From: Terfezia claveryi
Lineage: Eukaryota > Ascomycota > Pezizomycetes > Pezizales > Pezizaceae
DNA: 42,718 nt
NCBI GenBank assembly: GCA_015179025.1
Contig: WHUX01000330.1
Span: forward strand, 1 to 42,718
Reading direction: 5' to 3'
The position numbers were made by a program, and so were the translations under genes. Numbering within the stretch: position 1 is the stretch's first letter; the number at the start of each line of letters is the position of its first letter. Shown here piece by piece: positions 9,916 to 20,955 of this stretch. A model generated the notes under the pieces. That model worked only from the letters and a program-made list of their open reading frames with translations. It was not told the DNA's origin and searched no databases.

Positions 9916-11641
9916 CTACTGAAACAACAAACTCGCCGCCATATTCACATCCCCCCCCGTCGCCTGCAACGCCGCGACCGCATCACCCCTCGAAAATCCC
10001 AAATTCATCAACTGCGCAATATCTTCTTCATTGAATCCCCCCGTGTCGCCTCTTCCCGGTAACGGGGGGGGCTGCATCTGTGGCCTCGGGCTCCCCAGCC
10101 CTCCCCCCCCACCTGTACCCCCTCCCCCGCCATACGGCTGGTTCATCACCGGATTCGTCGACGCACTTTGGGGCGGGGGGGGGCTAAACGTCGCTGCGGG
10201 GGTGCTACCAATCGGTGCCTGAACCAACGCCCCCGTCCTCCCACCAATTCTCGCCCCCCTGGTCCTTCTACCGTCGGCTCCCCCAACCCTCTCTCCCACT
10301 CCGACTTTGGGATATCTGCCTCCCCAAGGAACTCCACCGCGCTCTCGCCAATAACCAGCACACCACGTTCAAGATCTATCTTTGCCTGATGCCTCTTGAG
10401 CATATCCAACCCAAGTAACAAATCCACATCTTTCCCCTCCATGACCGTGAAAGAGCATGCAAGGAATAGGTTTCCGATTTTAATCTGCGCGGAGTGGACC
10501 CGGCCGAGAATTTTTGCGGTGCCGACTCCACGGGCGATGCCAGCGTAGCGAGAGTCGATGAGACGCATGATGTTGCAGGCTTCGGCGCAGCTGGGGGACA
10601 TGATGGTTGCTTGGGCACCGGAGTCGACAAAGGCTTTGATGGGGTGGCCGTTGACTTCGACGGGAATGTAGAGCATGATGACTTTACCAAATGCTGTTTG
10701 AGGCGGGGGTAGGTTAGTGGGAGGGGGTTAGAGAGGACGTTGAGAACGAGGAGGGGGAGGTCAATCGGCGTACCTTCAGGATTATGTTCTATCGCACTCT
10801 GTAAATTCTCCATAACCTGCTCCTGGCGAATCAACTCTGCAATCCTAGCTTGCGATTCAGGATTGAATGGGTCTTCATCAAGTCGTGCCTGTATAAGATG
10901 CCACCAATTAGAGCCCCCTCCATGTATTCATAATATAACTCCCGGGAACGCACAATTTCTAACTGTTTGGCCCTCTCTGCTTCCTTCCGCTGCTGCTCCA
11001 GCAATGCAAACAGATGCCTAAACCTCACCGGGTCATTAACGGCAGCAACCATCTCCGGCTGCGACTGCCTCAACTCCTCCATCAGTCTGGGGTCTCCCAG
11101 GACTTGCAAACGAATCATCTCCGAGTCTGGCTCCATTGATCCCGGCGCCATTTGTTGCTGCTGTTGTTGGAGCTGCTGCCCCCTTCCACCTGCACCTGAA
11201 CCCTCCGCTAGATTATTCGGCGCAGGCGTCCGCCGCCGCGGAGCAGATGAGGAGCTACTGGGTGCGTTGTTTGAGGTGGGATCTGCATGAACAACGACCA
11301 TATCATTGTCCTTGATTCCGGAATCGTCGAGGCTCTTTGAGGCATCACCGAGGCGCTTGCCGTTGTGGTAGATTGTGAGTTGAGTGGAGGGGTTGGGGGG
11401 GGAGAGGTCGGCGAGGATGAGGGCTTTGAGGTCGGCGATGGTCATGTCGGGCGGGACGTCGAGTATCATGGTTTCGGGGGAAGTGACGTTGGAGATTGTG
11501 ATTTGCCTGGGAGAGGGAGTCAGTCATCCTGCGCGCGCGCGTGTGTGTGTGAGGAGAGGGGGGGTGCAGGAGGGGCAGGCTGTAGGTCAATGAAGAGGCA
11601 GAGGTGCATCAGAGCTAGAGCATCAGGAAGAGGGCTTACAT
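9916..11641 (-). CDS. ddi1: DNA damage-inducible protein 1 (UBL - retroviral-type aspartic protease - UBA)
   Basis: Model: complement(join(9916..10693, 10774..10888, 10954..11506, 11640..11641)), about 482 aa. Ddi1 is a cytosolic/nuclear proteasome shuttle and ubiquitin-dependent protease. The N terminus is a ubiquitin-like domain (about 1-75, starting MQITISN), followed by a Gln/Ser-rich linker and a helical HDD region (about 125-230). The protease domain (about 229-355) keeps the catalytic Asp247 in [12 protein letters not shown], and the C-terminal 40 residues are a UBA domain ending AASLLFQ. All three introns have GT...AG ends and restore conserved sequence, for example [15 protein letters not shown] and HNPE|AFGKV. 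The first intron splits the start codon (AT|G). One base seems missing in a run of six Cs at 10254-10259: without it the frame ends before the UBA domain. Confidence 0.93.
11507..11639 (-). other. ddi1 intron 1, inside the start codon
   Basis: The donor GTAAGC begins at 11639 and the acceptor CAG ends at 11507 (133 bp). Exon 1 contributes AT and exon 2 contributes G, giving ATG CAA ATC ACA. The next in-frame ATG (11469) would cut 12 residues from the first strand of the ubiquitin-like fold, which favours the split start. Confidence 0.7.
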
Positions 11642-13292
11642 GACTGTGGTACTGTGGGGGGGCGGAGACAAAGCTCAGTTCGCTCTGCTGGCCTGCGTGT
11701 CTCTGTAAACAGCTATTCGAGAGACCCACGTGCCGTACTGTAGTGTACTCGGGTTGGGTTTTCCGTGGTGAACGGAAATGTTTATATAAGCCCCAGCAGC
11801 CGGTCAGTCCCGTCAGCTCAAGCACCGTCCCAGAGATATTTGTTGATCTGTAGATATCTATCCAGATCCTATCGGTGGGCGAATGCTGATCACTGCCGCT
11901 GCCCTCTGGCTGTCGTACTAGAACCGTCCGTCTTCCTTCCGTCCTTTCTAGAAGGGCCCTCAAAAGGCTTCCTCAAAGTAGAGTCCAGCCGTTTACAAGT
12001 GCGTGATATGCGTGTGTATATTCGCAAAATACGTTCACGCTCAGTGGAGTTGAAGTGGGGCAGAGAAGTAGCGACTTGCTGAGGGGTTGGCTCTACTGTG
12101 GGGCACGAGACTACTGTGGCTTGCCCCGTACCACATCCACATCCTCCACCACCAACCCCCAAAGCGCCGCCAGGCTACCCAAGCACAGTTTCTGCGTCGT
12201 TGATCTTTGGGCTGGTACATACGGTACATCAGGATCCATACACCCGGCAGCCACCTGTCTGCGCATCCAGGCAAGGATCAAGGGTCCGTAGATCTGAATC
12301 TCGCAAAAAGCATGGGGTGCCGTCGAGGATGGGCCCGCATCGTGTGTATGCGGGCATGGACGAATGTGGTAGAAATAGAGCAAAAGGAATAATAAACAGG
12401 AAAAACGAACGTTATACGGTGGGAGGGCAGCTCAAGCGAAAAAAGAAAACTCAAAAGTGACGGCGTTAATGGCGCGCAGCGGTGCGGGACTGAGGCTGAT
12501 ATCCCGATGCGATGTTTTCTTATATTACGGGACGGGGGGATTAGAAGGGGAATCGATATTTGGCCGCACTTTATCGATGGGCGCTGGATGCTGGATCGAA
12601 GATCTGGAGATGCTGGTGTATGTACTCTACTGTATGTGTATGTAGGTGGAGTGTGGCAGCCATGTCGACCGATGGTCCGAATACGAGAGAAGGCTCAGGG
12701 AACAATGATATCCTCTCAGCTCTACGGTACATGTAGTCTGACTATAGGTGTGGGTGATGTGTAGTTATGGTATATGTGTAGATATATGTGTAGATATACG
12801 TGTGATGTATACATATGATATCGATCCCCCGCAGCCTGTATCGCCGCCACGCGATATATATTATATATTCGACGAAACGGGTTTCCGGCCAATGGGGACC
12901 ACCTGATCTACATACCGCAGGTCTCCGCTGTTATCGCTACCGGCCTCAAAATGGGGCCGAGAGACTGTGATCTGAACCATCTCCGAGCCGGCTCCTGCAT
13001 GTACCGAGCTCATACGAGAGCTCTACTGGTGCCCTCGGTCTACTAAGGACGGGTCTGGAATATTGTCATTGAAGCAGCAAATCAACGAGTAAACGTTAAC
13101 CAAGCACCAGGCAAGCAAAGAGCAGAAGATATACAAGCAAAAGAAAAAACGCCATCTAAATCCAATAGGAAAAAGAGAAAGAGCAATGATTCCCTGACCA
13201 GGTCGTAACTTTTTCCAATTCCCCCACCCGCCACTCCCAGCAAATCCATCCCCTATATATGTATTCCAACACCCCAGACATCCACACGCTAT
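11642..13292. other. Intergenic, no supported gene
   Basis: Holds the ddi1 promoter side and, in 12735-12860, a TATATGTGTAGA-rich AT stretch. Short frames on both strands at 12041-12460 overlap each other and show no family signal. The 3' end of NOG1 lies at 13293. Confidence 0.5.
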
Positions 13293-15403
13293 CTACCTCC
13301 TCTGATTCTTTCCCAGCCCCCGCTTCCCTGCCACTAAATATTTCTGCAAACTAACCGTCGTATGCCTATCTCCCTCACCCTGCCTCGCCATCCTATTCAT
13401 CTTCTTCTGCGCCAACTTTGCCATCCTATCGGCCTTACTCCTGGCCCCCTCATCCTTAATTCCATCATCCCTTCTATTCACATTACTCGCACTCCGAGCT
13501 CTACTCTTGGCTCTGGCCAGGAGTGATTTCCTACCATCACCACCATCGATGTCCATCATATCCACGTCTGCGTCTTCTCTCGGAGCAGTAGATCTTCCCC
13601 GAGCTTTTGACTGGGCGCGAGCACGAGCAGAGGCGAGGGTTGCGTCCATACCGATGTTGCCAAGGTGTTCTTCCATTTCCGATACCGGTCGTCCAGTGCC
13701 CTTAGATCTCGGGATGATAGCTCTATTCTTGAGCGCCTTCTTCGATCTCGCCGCGTTGCGAATCAACTGATGCTTCTCCCTAATATATTCCGCCTTCTGG
13801 CGTATCTCCACCTCCTCATCATCTTCAATCTCCTCCTCGCTATCATAAAACCCACTCTTCTCCAGCGCCTCCTCCTCAGCTTCCAACTCCTCCAGCTTCT
13901 GCTCAATCTCGGGATCAATGAAATCGTAGACGTTTTTACCGTTAAGAACTTCAGGGATCTTGTCCGATTTCCATTCGGGGTTATCGAGGAGATAGTTTTT
14001 CTTGAGGTTGACGTTGTAGACACCTGCTCCCCCTTCTTCGGCTTCAATATCTCGCTCGAGTTTTCTGCGCTCAGGGTCTGTTTTATCGTATTTCGCTTTA
14101 GATAGGGCTGCTTCGGGGATGAATGGTTCGCACTCGACACCGCCAATTGGACGAGCAACGTGAATCCTAGAGAGGATATTCTCAACTTCTGTGCCTGTGG
14201 AGCTGGCTTTGCCCATTGCGGCTTTGAGTTTTTGGTCTACCCGCGCGGCAAGGAGACGCTCGCAGGCAGTGTTACGCACGTCCATGACGCCCTCCTCGGT
14301 GTGACAGGATAGCTTAAGCATTTCGACTTCGCCGCTCTTGGTAATGGTTGCTAGGAGATCTTGTTGTTCGTGGGGGAGGTCCTCGGGGCGCATAGCGTCG
14401 ATTTTGTTGACGACGAGGAAGACGAGTTTATTTGCGAAAAGCGGCTTGATAGAGTGGTATAGCTTGACCTGAGCTTCGATGCTATATCCACACTGTTCCG
14501 ACAAGTCGACGAAGTAAAGGACCGCAGAGCGGAGATGCGCAATGGCAGTGATGGATTGCATCTCTATAGTATTCATTTCCTCGAGAGGGTGATCGAGGAT
14601 CCCGGGGGTGTCGATGGCTTGGAAGCGGAGGTACTTGTAGTCGAAGTGCCCGACGTAGAGGGATTTCGTTGTGAATGCGTAAGGTTGGACATCGACGTCT
14701 GCACGGGTGACGGATTTGAGGAAGGAGGATTTTCCAACGTTGGGATAGCCGCAGATAATGAGGGTTCGGGTATTGGGGTCAATGCTCGGGAGACGACCGA
14801 GATGCTGACGGACTTGTTCGAGGTAGGCGAGGGGGTCTTTAAGGCGCTTGCAGATCGTAGCCATACTGTGTAGAATCGATATCAGGAACTGCACCACTCA
14901 TGAATATGGGGGCATTGTGTTACGTACCGCCCCAACGCCGCCCTCTTCAACTGCTTGCACTGAAACAAACTCTGCGCATACTTGATCAACCTTACATAAT
15001 CCCTACAAACCGTCTCGATCAAATGCTTCGCCGTACTGATCTGCCCTAGGGCGATTTTAAAATGATCCTGATCATAGAGCGTATTCAGCAGATCCTTATG
15101 AAACGGGTGGAGGTCATTAAGCTTTGGAAACGTCTCCAAGATCTGGCCTAGCTTCTCGCCAAAGGTCTGCTCGGTGAACTTGACTTTGCGGAGATAGAAG
15201 GCGCGGATACGGCTAATTTTGAAGCCGGCACGGATTTGCGTTGGGAGCTTCCGCTGCGTCCGGGAGAGTACGATGTCTAGGAATTCCTGGGAGGTTGGGA
15301 CAGGGGCGATGGATTTCCAAGTCTGCTTGCCCCGGGGGGTGAGTTGTTAGCATTATTGAAGAATTAATTTAGGAGAGGAAGGGGAGAGACAGACCAACTG
15401 CAT
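13293..15403 (-). CDS. NOG1: Nucleolar GTP-binding protein 1
   Basis: Model: complement(join(13293..14865, 14928..15322, 15395..15403)), 658 aa, close to the yeast protein's length. Nog1 is a nucleolar GTPase needed to build and export pre-60S ribosomal particles. Exon 2 carries the conserved helical N domain ([10 protein letters not shown], then [15 protein letters not shown]). Exon 3 carries the G domain with G1 GYPNVGKSS at about 174-182, G3 DTPG at about 220-223 and G4 NKID at about 288-291, then an acidic/basic C-terminal tail ending GLGKNQRR. The exon 2/3 intron (62 bp) restores AALGR|MATI. The start is inferred: ATG-CAG-TTG at 15395-15403 joined to ACT TGG. Its donor GTCTGT is non-consensus, so this 9-nt exon is less sure than the rest. 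It is divergent from VMA9, about 350 bp away. Confidence 0.93.
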
Positions 15404-15753
15404 CTTGGTTTGCACACTGCTACGTAGTGGTGTTGGGCGTTGGAGATCGACGGAAGCGGGAAGAAGAAGCTCTCACCTGCTAGAGATGCAGAAAAAAAAT
15501 GTGGGTCTGCCAAGATTTCACCCAGCTCAGCCACAGCCCTGACAGCAGCCACACTGTAGTCCCGCCCTACGGCCTTCCCAGCCACAGCCGTCATGAAAGT
15601 CCAAGCTTCCGCCGTCACTGACTCGTCAGCGGAGCCCATCAACATCGACATCGCCAACATCGCCAACATCGCCCTCTTCATCCACCCACCCACCACCCCC
15701 CCCAAACGAATCCACATTAATAAAATAAATAACAAAAGAAGAGGAAAAAAGAA
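15404..15753. promoter_or_regulatory. Shared divergent promoter region NOG1 / VMA9
   Basis: The 350 bp between the two start codons is the only upstream space for both genes. It includes a short direct repeat CATCGCCAA near 15650-15670. No TATA box is obvious. Co-regulation is an inference from the layout. Confidence 0.45.
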
Positions 15754-16206
15754 ATGGCGAACAGGTACCTGCGTTCTCCTCAAAACTTCTACACGCAAAC
15801 TAACTCCACACATAGCTACACCATCTTCGTTGGGCTCATCCTCGTCGCCGCCCTCTGCCTCGTCTCCTACATCCTCGCTCCCAAAGGCGAAAACCAGACG
15901 TACCCACCCCCACACACAATATATCCACATTCACACGCTAACACAACTCCCCCTCTCTCCAAACAGCGTCTGGCGCTCCAGCATAATCCTCGCTCTCAGC
16001 GCAATGTATATAATGTGGGGTGCGTGCTGCCGCCTCCATCTTCTTTTCCTCCCCCCCCCCCGGGAAAAAGTAAAATTGCTAACGTCAAACGGGATATAGC
16101 CCTCACGATCCTCGCACAACTCCACCCCCTCGTCGCGCCCCGACGAAATGATCTTCGGCCGGAAAAACACATGGAAGGCCCAGACTTTATAAAGATGTTC
16201 TCATAA
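15754..16206 (+). CDS. VMA9: V-type proton ATPase subunit e
   Basis: Model: join(15754..15764, 15816..15899, 15967..16019, 16100..16206), 84 aa. Subunit e is a small membrane protein of the Vo sector that is needed for assembly of the vacuolar proton pump. The spliced product starts MANSYTIFVGLI and has a first membrane helix (about 4-24), the family motif PKGENQT-VWRS (26-36), a second helix (about 36-56), and then AQLHPLVAPRRNDLRPE. Introns are 51, 67 and 80 bp, all GT...AG, and each join falls exactly where the family sequence demands: AN|S, Q|TVW and MW|A. The unspliced frame appears as a longer, misleading ORF. The C-terminal tail (about 12 residues past RPE) is slightly longer than I expect for the family. 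Confidence 0.9.
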   Translation: MANRYLRSPQNFYTQTNSTHSYTIFVGLILVAALCLVSYILAPKGENQTYPPPHTIYPHSHANTTPPLSKQRLALQHNPRSQRNVYNVGCVLPPPSSFPPPPPGKSKIANVKRDIALTILAQLHPLVAPRRNDLRPEKHMEGPDFIKMFS

Positions 16207-16881
16207 GCTTCAGACCCGCCACCTGCAACTCATCACACCAACCTCACTCGTTTCGCAAAACATCCCCGGGTCCAGCCAGCAGCACCATCCCTTTCTCCCC
16301 CATTTTCCCAATGAGAGAGATAAAGCCCACGTTTCGATAAACATTGTAGTACATTCTTCCCGCCGTCATGTTATATTTCTGTTCTGTTATTCCCTTTGTA
16401 CACTACATACCTCCATATTCTTTCAGCATTTTGTCTTCTAGGTATTTATCAGTTGAATTGATATTACACACAGTGCTTTCCTGCACGTGACTAACACCTT
16501 GGTTCCTTCACAACATACTCACCGCCACCTCTCTATCGATTCACATAAGCTCAACGGTGCATAATGTAAATGTAGTTAGATAGCTCCATACATGCATGAT
16601 ATATTTACAAGTAAAAAGTTGATTGCCAGTACATTGCAGACATTTAATGTGTAAATGGTTTCTAGGTGGTGCTTAGACCTTCAAGCAATCAATCCAGAAT
16701 TTTTGCTTCTGTTTCTAACTGATAATGAATTTATTTATTCTTGTGTTCTTCGTAAGCAAAGCATACCCGCATGCATGTCACTTGAAGGATATCTCTCGAC
16801 TTGTACAAGACATCCCCGCCCCCAATCCCCCGACTGTGATCCACAAGAAACCTAAAGTACCTATCGGCTTCCAATCCAGCG
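16207..16881. other. Intergenic, no gene seen
   Basis: The 3' sides of VMA9 and of the minus-strand gene that ends at 16882. A/T-rich, with short frames only. Confidence 0.5.
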
Positions 16882-19694
16882 CTAATCCACATCCTCACCA
16901 TCGCGATTCACGCACGACCTCCTATCACCCATGAACTTCCATCTCTCTATCTCCACGCCAATCATCATCTCCATCGGCCCCCTTTCCCCACCCGTACTAC
17001 CACATCTCCTCCCGCCTTCCTTATCCTCCTCTCTCTGCTCACCCTGGCTCCCGACTGCTACCGAACCAGAGCTATCATCTACACATCTCCCAACCCCACT
17101 CCCACTGCCCATCGTTGCCTTCCCGGTAGACCCCCTCGTATCCAACGTTGTTTTCCCCGTCATCCAGCTCTTCTCACTTGCCCCACTATCTCTCCTACTC
17201 CTACTCCTCCCTTGGCCCTGGGAACCTACCTCGCATGACGCAAACCTCGTCGGCATTGGAGCTCTCCTCCCCCAAATCTTACCCTCACCCTCCTCATCCT
17301 CTTGATCCACATCACCCCCGCCCTCCCCATTTTCCTCCGAAGTCCCTGCCTTAGGGTTGTACACATACCGCTCTACCTTCCCCCTTCTCCTAGCAAGTAT
17401 GTCTTCTGAGTACTCCGAACACCCCGTCCCCATCGTCGACCCAGACCACTGAGTAGCCAGGGATGGGTTTGGCGTAGGTCCTGGATCTATACTCTGCCAA
17501 TACGCAGAATCATCATCTCTGTCTCCTCTAAGTGGGAGGAGTGGTAACGGAATCACTTCAATCTCCTCTTCCGCCTCCCGAACTAGGTTAGAGCGAGGAC
17601 AGATTTCACTGATCCTTTCATGTAAGACAGTAGAGGGAATAGTCGACGCAGGGCGTAAAATCGGTGATGGCGGGGAAGGTGGCATCTTAAGTGGAGGAAG
17701 GAAAGTCCCCCTCTTGCTTGAAACCGGTACTGTTGAAGTACCGCCTCCAACATCACTACCCAACGGTCCAGCCAGTATATTTGCAGCATCTAAACTTTCT
17801 GATTTTTCCCCATTATCCTCCACAATAACCCCACTATCATGTCCTTTCTCCATAATGGGTTCCTCCTCCTGGACATACTCCATAGGCCCAGTTATCGCAC
17901 ATTTTTCAGAATCCTCATAAAATTCATAAAACGGTTTCTTCTCCTCTACAACAGGCAGGCTTGTACTCCTTGTAAACCCCAAAACTGGAGACATAGTCAT
18001 GGACCTGCTACAATCGTGACCAGGAAACACCGGGTGCGCACTATCAGAATTGTTCCTCTGCCTGGCATCTCTTAGATACCTATCCTTCAGCCCTACCCTC
18101 GCTGAGTCCTTATCCTTCTCATGCGATACGGAAGCTACCAGATCCCTTCTATCCGTTTAGTGAATGGTTTCGAAAGAAACGCGATAACACTGGCAGTTGT
18201 GGAACTCTTCTTTCTCGCAGGCTTCTTTTGTTGATGACCAAATTTATCACTGTGGCTGTCTTCGAGAAGCAAGCCATGTGTGTCTAGCTTTGGCAGTTTG
18301 AATGTTTCCGCCGGACCTCTTGGACTACTACTTTCAGCCTTGAATAGTGGTGGAGTAGGTGGTGCGGGAAAGTTCTCATTCATTTTAAAGAAAGGTGAAA
18401 CCTCGTTCATGTCTTGAGTCAGTAGAGGGCGCGTGAGAATCACCTCCGGTGAAGCAGTTTGCTCAAATATAACACCTGAATGCTCCAGTTCTGACGAAGT
18501 TTGGGTAGAATCCACGCTTGCGGGCAATGTGGACATAGCTTCCTCGAAAGACAATGGCAATCCGACAAGGATGGGTGAATTGAGGGGAGTGGGCACAAGG
18601 GTTGCTTCAGTGGGGAGGAAATCTCTATCGAGACCTTGAATCATCAATGATGGTATTTGGTTGTTTACAGAAATCTCCCGAGTGCCACCCCGAGGAAGGG
18701 TGGGCTTTAAAACACCCGTGTCCACAAAAACTGTGATTTGAGAAGAAGTTGATAGTAACTTGTGTTGTCCAGAGCGTTGCGAATACCGTCTCTTGGGCGT
18801 TTTGGATAATATCCGCTTGATGACTCTGCCAAGTTTGTTTCCATGCTTGTGGGAATTGCTCCGGGGCAAAGGACGGGTATCTTTCGACGTTCTTGAGCTC
18901 ACTGTATTCACCGAAGCGGAAGAAGACGATGGGGAGCGAGTGGAGCGAGGCCTGCGAGCTAGGCGTACCTTCTTCCTTCGACGGAAACCTTTTGGGTCAT
19001 TGTCATTGCTGCCATCAGCTTCCTCCTTTGCTTGTTGCAATATCAATTCTCCCAGGGCCACAGGAGAGGGGTAAGGTGTCTTGCGAGAGTGAATAGAATA
19101 CCCAGCGGGGCTTGAGCTTCCTGAACTCCCGCCAGCAAGAGCTGCAGGTGTATCCACATGTGCTTCCGGCTCATTCTCTGGGTCTTTGTGGGGAGTTGGA
19201 TCGGAGAAAACAATATGCTGCTCTTGGGAAACAAGGCTCTGTTCACCTCCAATGTCTTTATCAGAACTTCCGACAGACTCCATTATACATTCCGGCGAAG
19301 CCTGTGGCGGGTACTTTTGCTTTCCCAGGCCACCACTAACAAAGTGCAACATTCTTTCTTGTCCCATAGCGAGGAGGCCTATTATTCCACTATCCTTCCC
19401 ATGAATCGGGAGACTCCGTATTACGGGGGCCATGCCCATCTCTTCCCAAGCAGCCTGCCGCTCTAGACCCAGTCCAAAACTGTTTACAGAGGATGGGATG
19501 TAAGTGTGGGTGTAACACTGTGAAGTAGGCGTTTCAAAGACATAGCCGCGTGGTCGGGAGACAAACGCTTCGAGTCCAGAGGTCTGGATGGGGCCAGCTG
19601 CGTTTGGAAGAACTGGTCGTTCATCCTCCGGCGGTGCCACATCGCCGTGGTTAAGTGTGGGATCAAACAAGCCGGGATAAATATCGGAGGGCAT
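16882..19694 (-). CDS. Hypothetical disordered Ser/Pro-rich protein
   Basis: Model: complement(join(16882..18134, 18191..19694)), 918 aa. Two long open frames fit together if a 56-bp intron is removed (donor GTGTTA, CACTAAAC as branch site, acceptor TAG), giving TA|TSVSHEKD. I do not recognise the family. The protein is low in hydrophobic core. A basic block (about 210-230, RRRKKVRLARRPRSTR) and a second one (RVIKRILSKTPKRRYS, about 265-280) could be nuclear signals. Many S/T-P sites suggest phosphorylation. Acidic and Ser-rich stretches follow in exon 2. A few more residues upstream of ATG 19694 are open back to a possible acceptor at 19766. An alternative is two genes or a frameshift at 18131-18190. 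Confidence 0.6.
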
Positions 19695-19774
19695 TATTGG
19701 GGGGGACTGTTGGAGTTGCCTCTACCAGACCTGCTGGGGTGTGTCCTGAAGTTCTTGACCAGCTATTGGGAGCC

Positions 19775-20955
19775 AGGATGCTGCAGGGGGGATCTGGAAC
19801 TGTGCTTTGTCAGGGGGGGAAGAGAGGGGGGAAGAGGGGGGGGAGGATTTGAAGGGCAAAAGGCGGGGATGACAGAGGTAAGTATATGGATGGAGCCTGT
19901 AGTGGACCTACCGGCAGCTTTCACAAGGCACCACTAAGTACCAAGGCATGGGACTTTTTGATGATTCAGTTGGTGTGGATCTTTATTTTTTATTTTTTTA
20001 TTTATTTTTTATTTATTTCTTTCTTTCCTTCTTTATTTCTTTTCCATTTTGATTCTGAGGAGGCGAGAACATAGAGCGGAGGATGTGGAGGCGTTGATAT
20101 GGGGAGGCACCGGTGCATAATTTCCATGCCGGCATGATCCAAATATGTAGCTGCCCGGCCTTGATTACCTAACGCCCATACGATCCACTAGAGCAGTAGT
20201 CTGGTTGGCACCTAGAGCAGTACCTATACCTACTGCACCCCCTAGGCAAACCCTATCCAACAGCCCCGTCCACCCCACCCCACCCTGTACGTCCCCCCCC
20301 CCCCGTGTTTCGTTTGCAATCCTATCGCCGCACAAGTACTACTGTACAGTGTGGCATCGTGTGGTATTCCACAGCGATCTACATGCTCATAGCTTTTGAG
20401 GAGGCGGGTGTGAATGCGGCGAGAATTAGGGCTAGGGCGAGGGCGAGGGCCTTGGGCACGCCTAAAGAGCGCGGCCATCGTAAAATAACATAAACGATAC
20501 AGTACCTTGCGAGAGATCCGCGCCGGGCTGCTGCTGCCAGTGCCCGTACATAATATTTTTGGTTCCATTCAGCACATCCTACGTCGCTTATTTCTACACG
20601 ATACAGTAGAGCTCCTCGTTATTATACTCTCACCAGTCTACAGCCAAAGGAAACAGCCCTCGCAAGCCTCACCGGCTCGATGCCACTGCCGCCAACAGAA
20701 TTCTCGAGACTTAAACTTTGGTAGGTAGGTACCACAGCATTGTGCGCAAGAATTGGGGAATCCAATCAACACCACCACCACTACTTCCCCCCCCCCCCCC
20801 CCCCTCTTGCTCACGGAGCATCTTTTGGGCCACCACTGCTATTTCACCATTTACCCTTACTTAATACTTGAGGCTTAATCTACGCTCCTCGCACACTCGA
20901 GACCATCATCCGCTTCCCCCCCCCCACGTCACCTACCAGGCACAGCACACAAACC
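19775..20955. other. Divergent intergenic region with polypyrimidine tracts
   Basis: Lies between the starts of the 918-aa and 1299-aa genes. It holds T-rich sequence near 19985-20050, poly-C runs near 20291, 20791 and 20919, and one copy of TAGTCTGGTTGGCAC at 20197-20211. Short frames are not supported. The C/T-rich stretch from 20760 to 20955 fits a fungal core promoter. Confidence 0.4.

Noticed and set aside
10254..10299. An intron to explain the ddi1 frame change
   Set aside because: The only GT...AG pairs there would give introns under 30 bp; a one-base homopolymer shift is simpler.
12041..12460. Three overlapping frames on both strands between ddi1 and NOG1
   Set aside because: Mutually exclusive, Trp/Pro/His-rich by composition, no family resemblance.
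15364..15930. Minus-strand frame across the NOG1/VMA9 spacer
   Set aside because: It runs opposite VMA9 exons and through the NOG1 first intron; a shadow frame.
15593..16099. Plus-strand 168-codon frame
   Set aside because: It contains VMA9 exon 3 in frame but also the unspliced introns; the spliced VMA9 model explains it.
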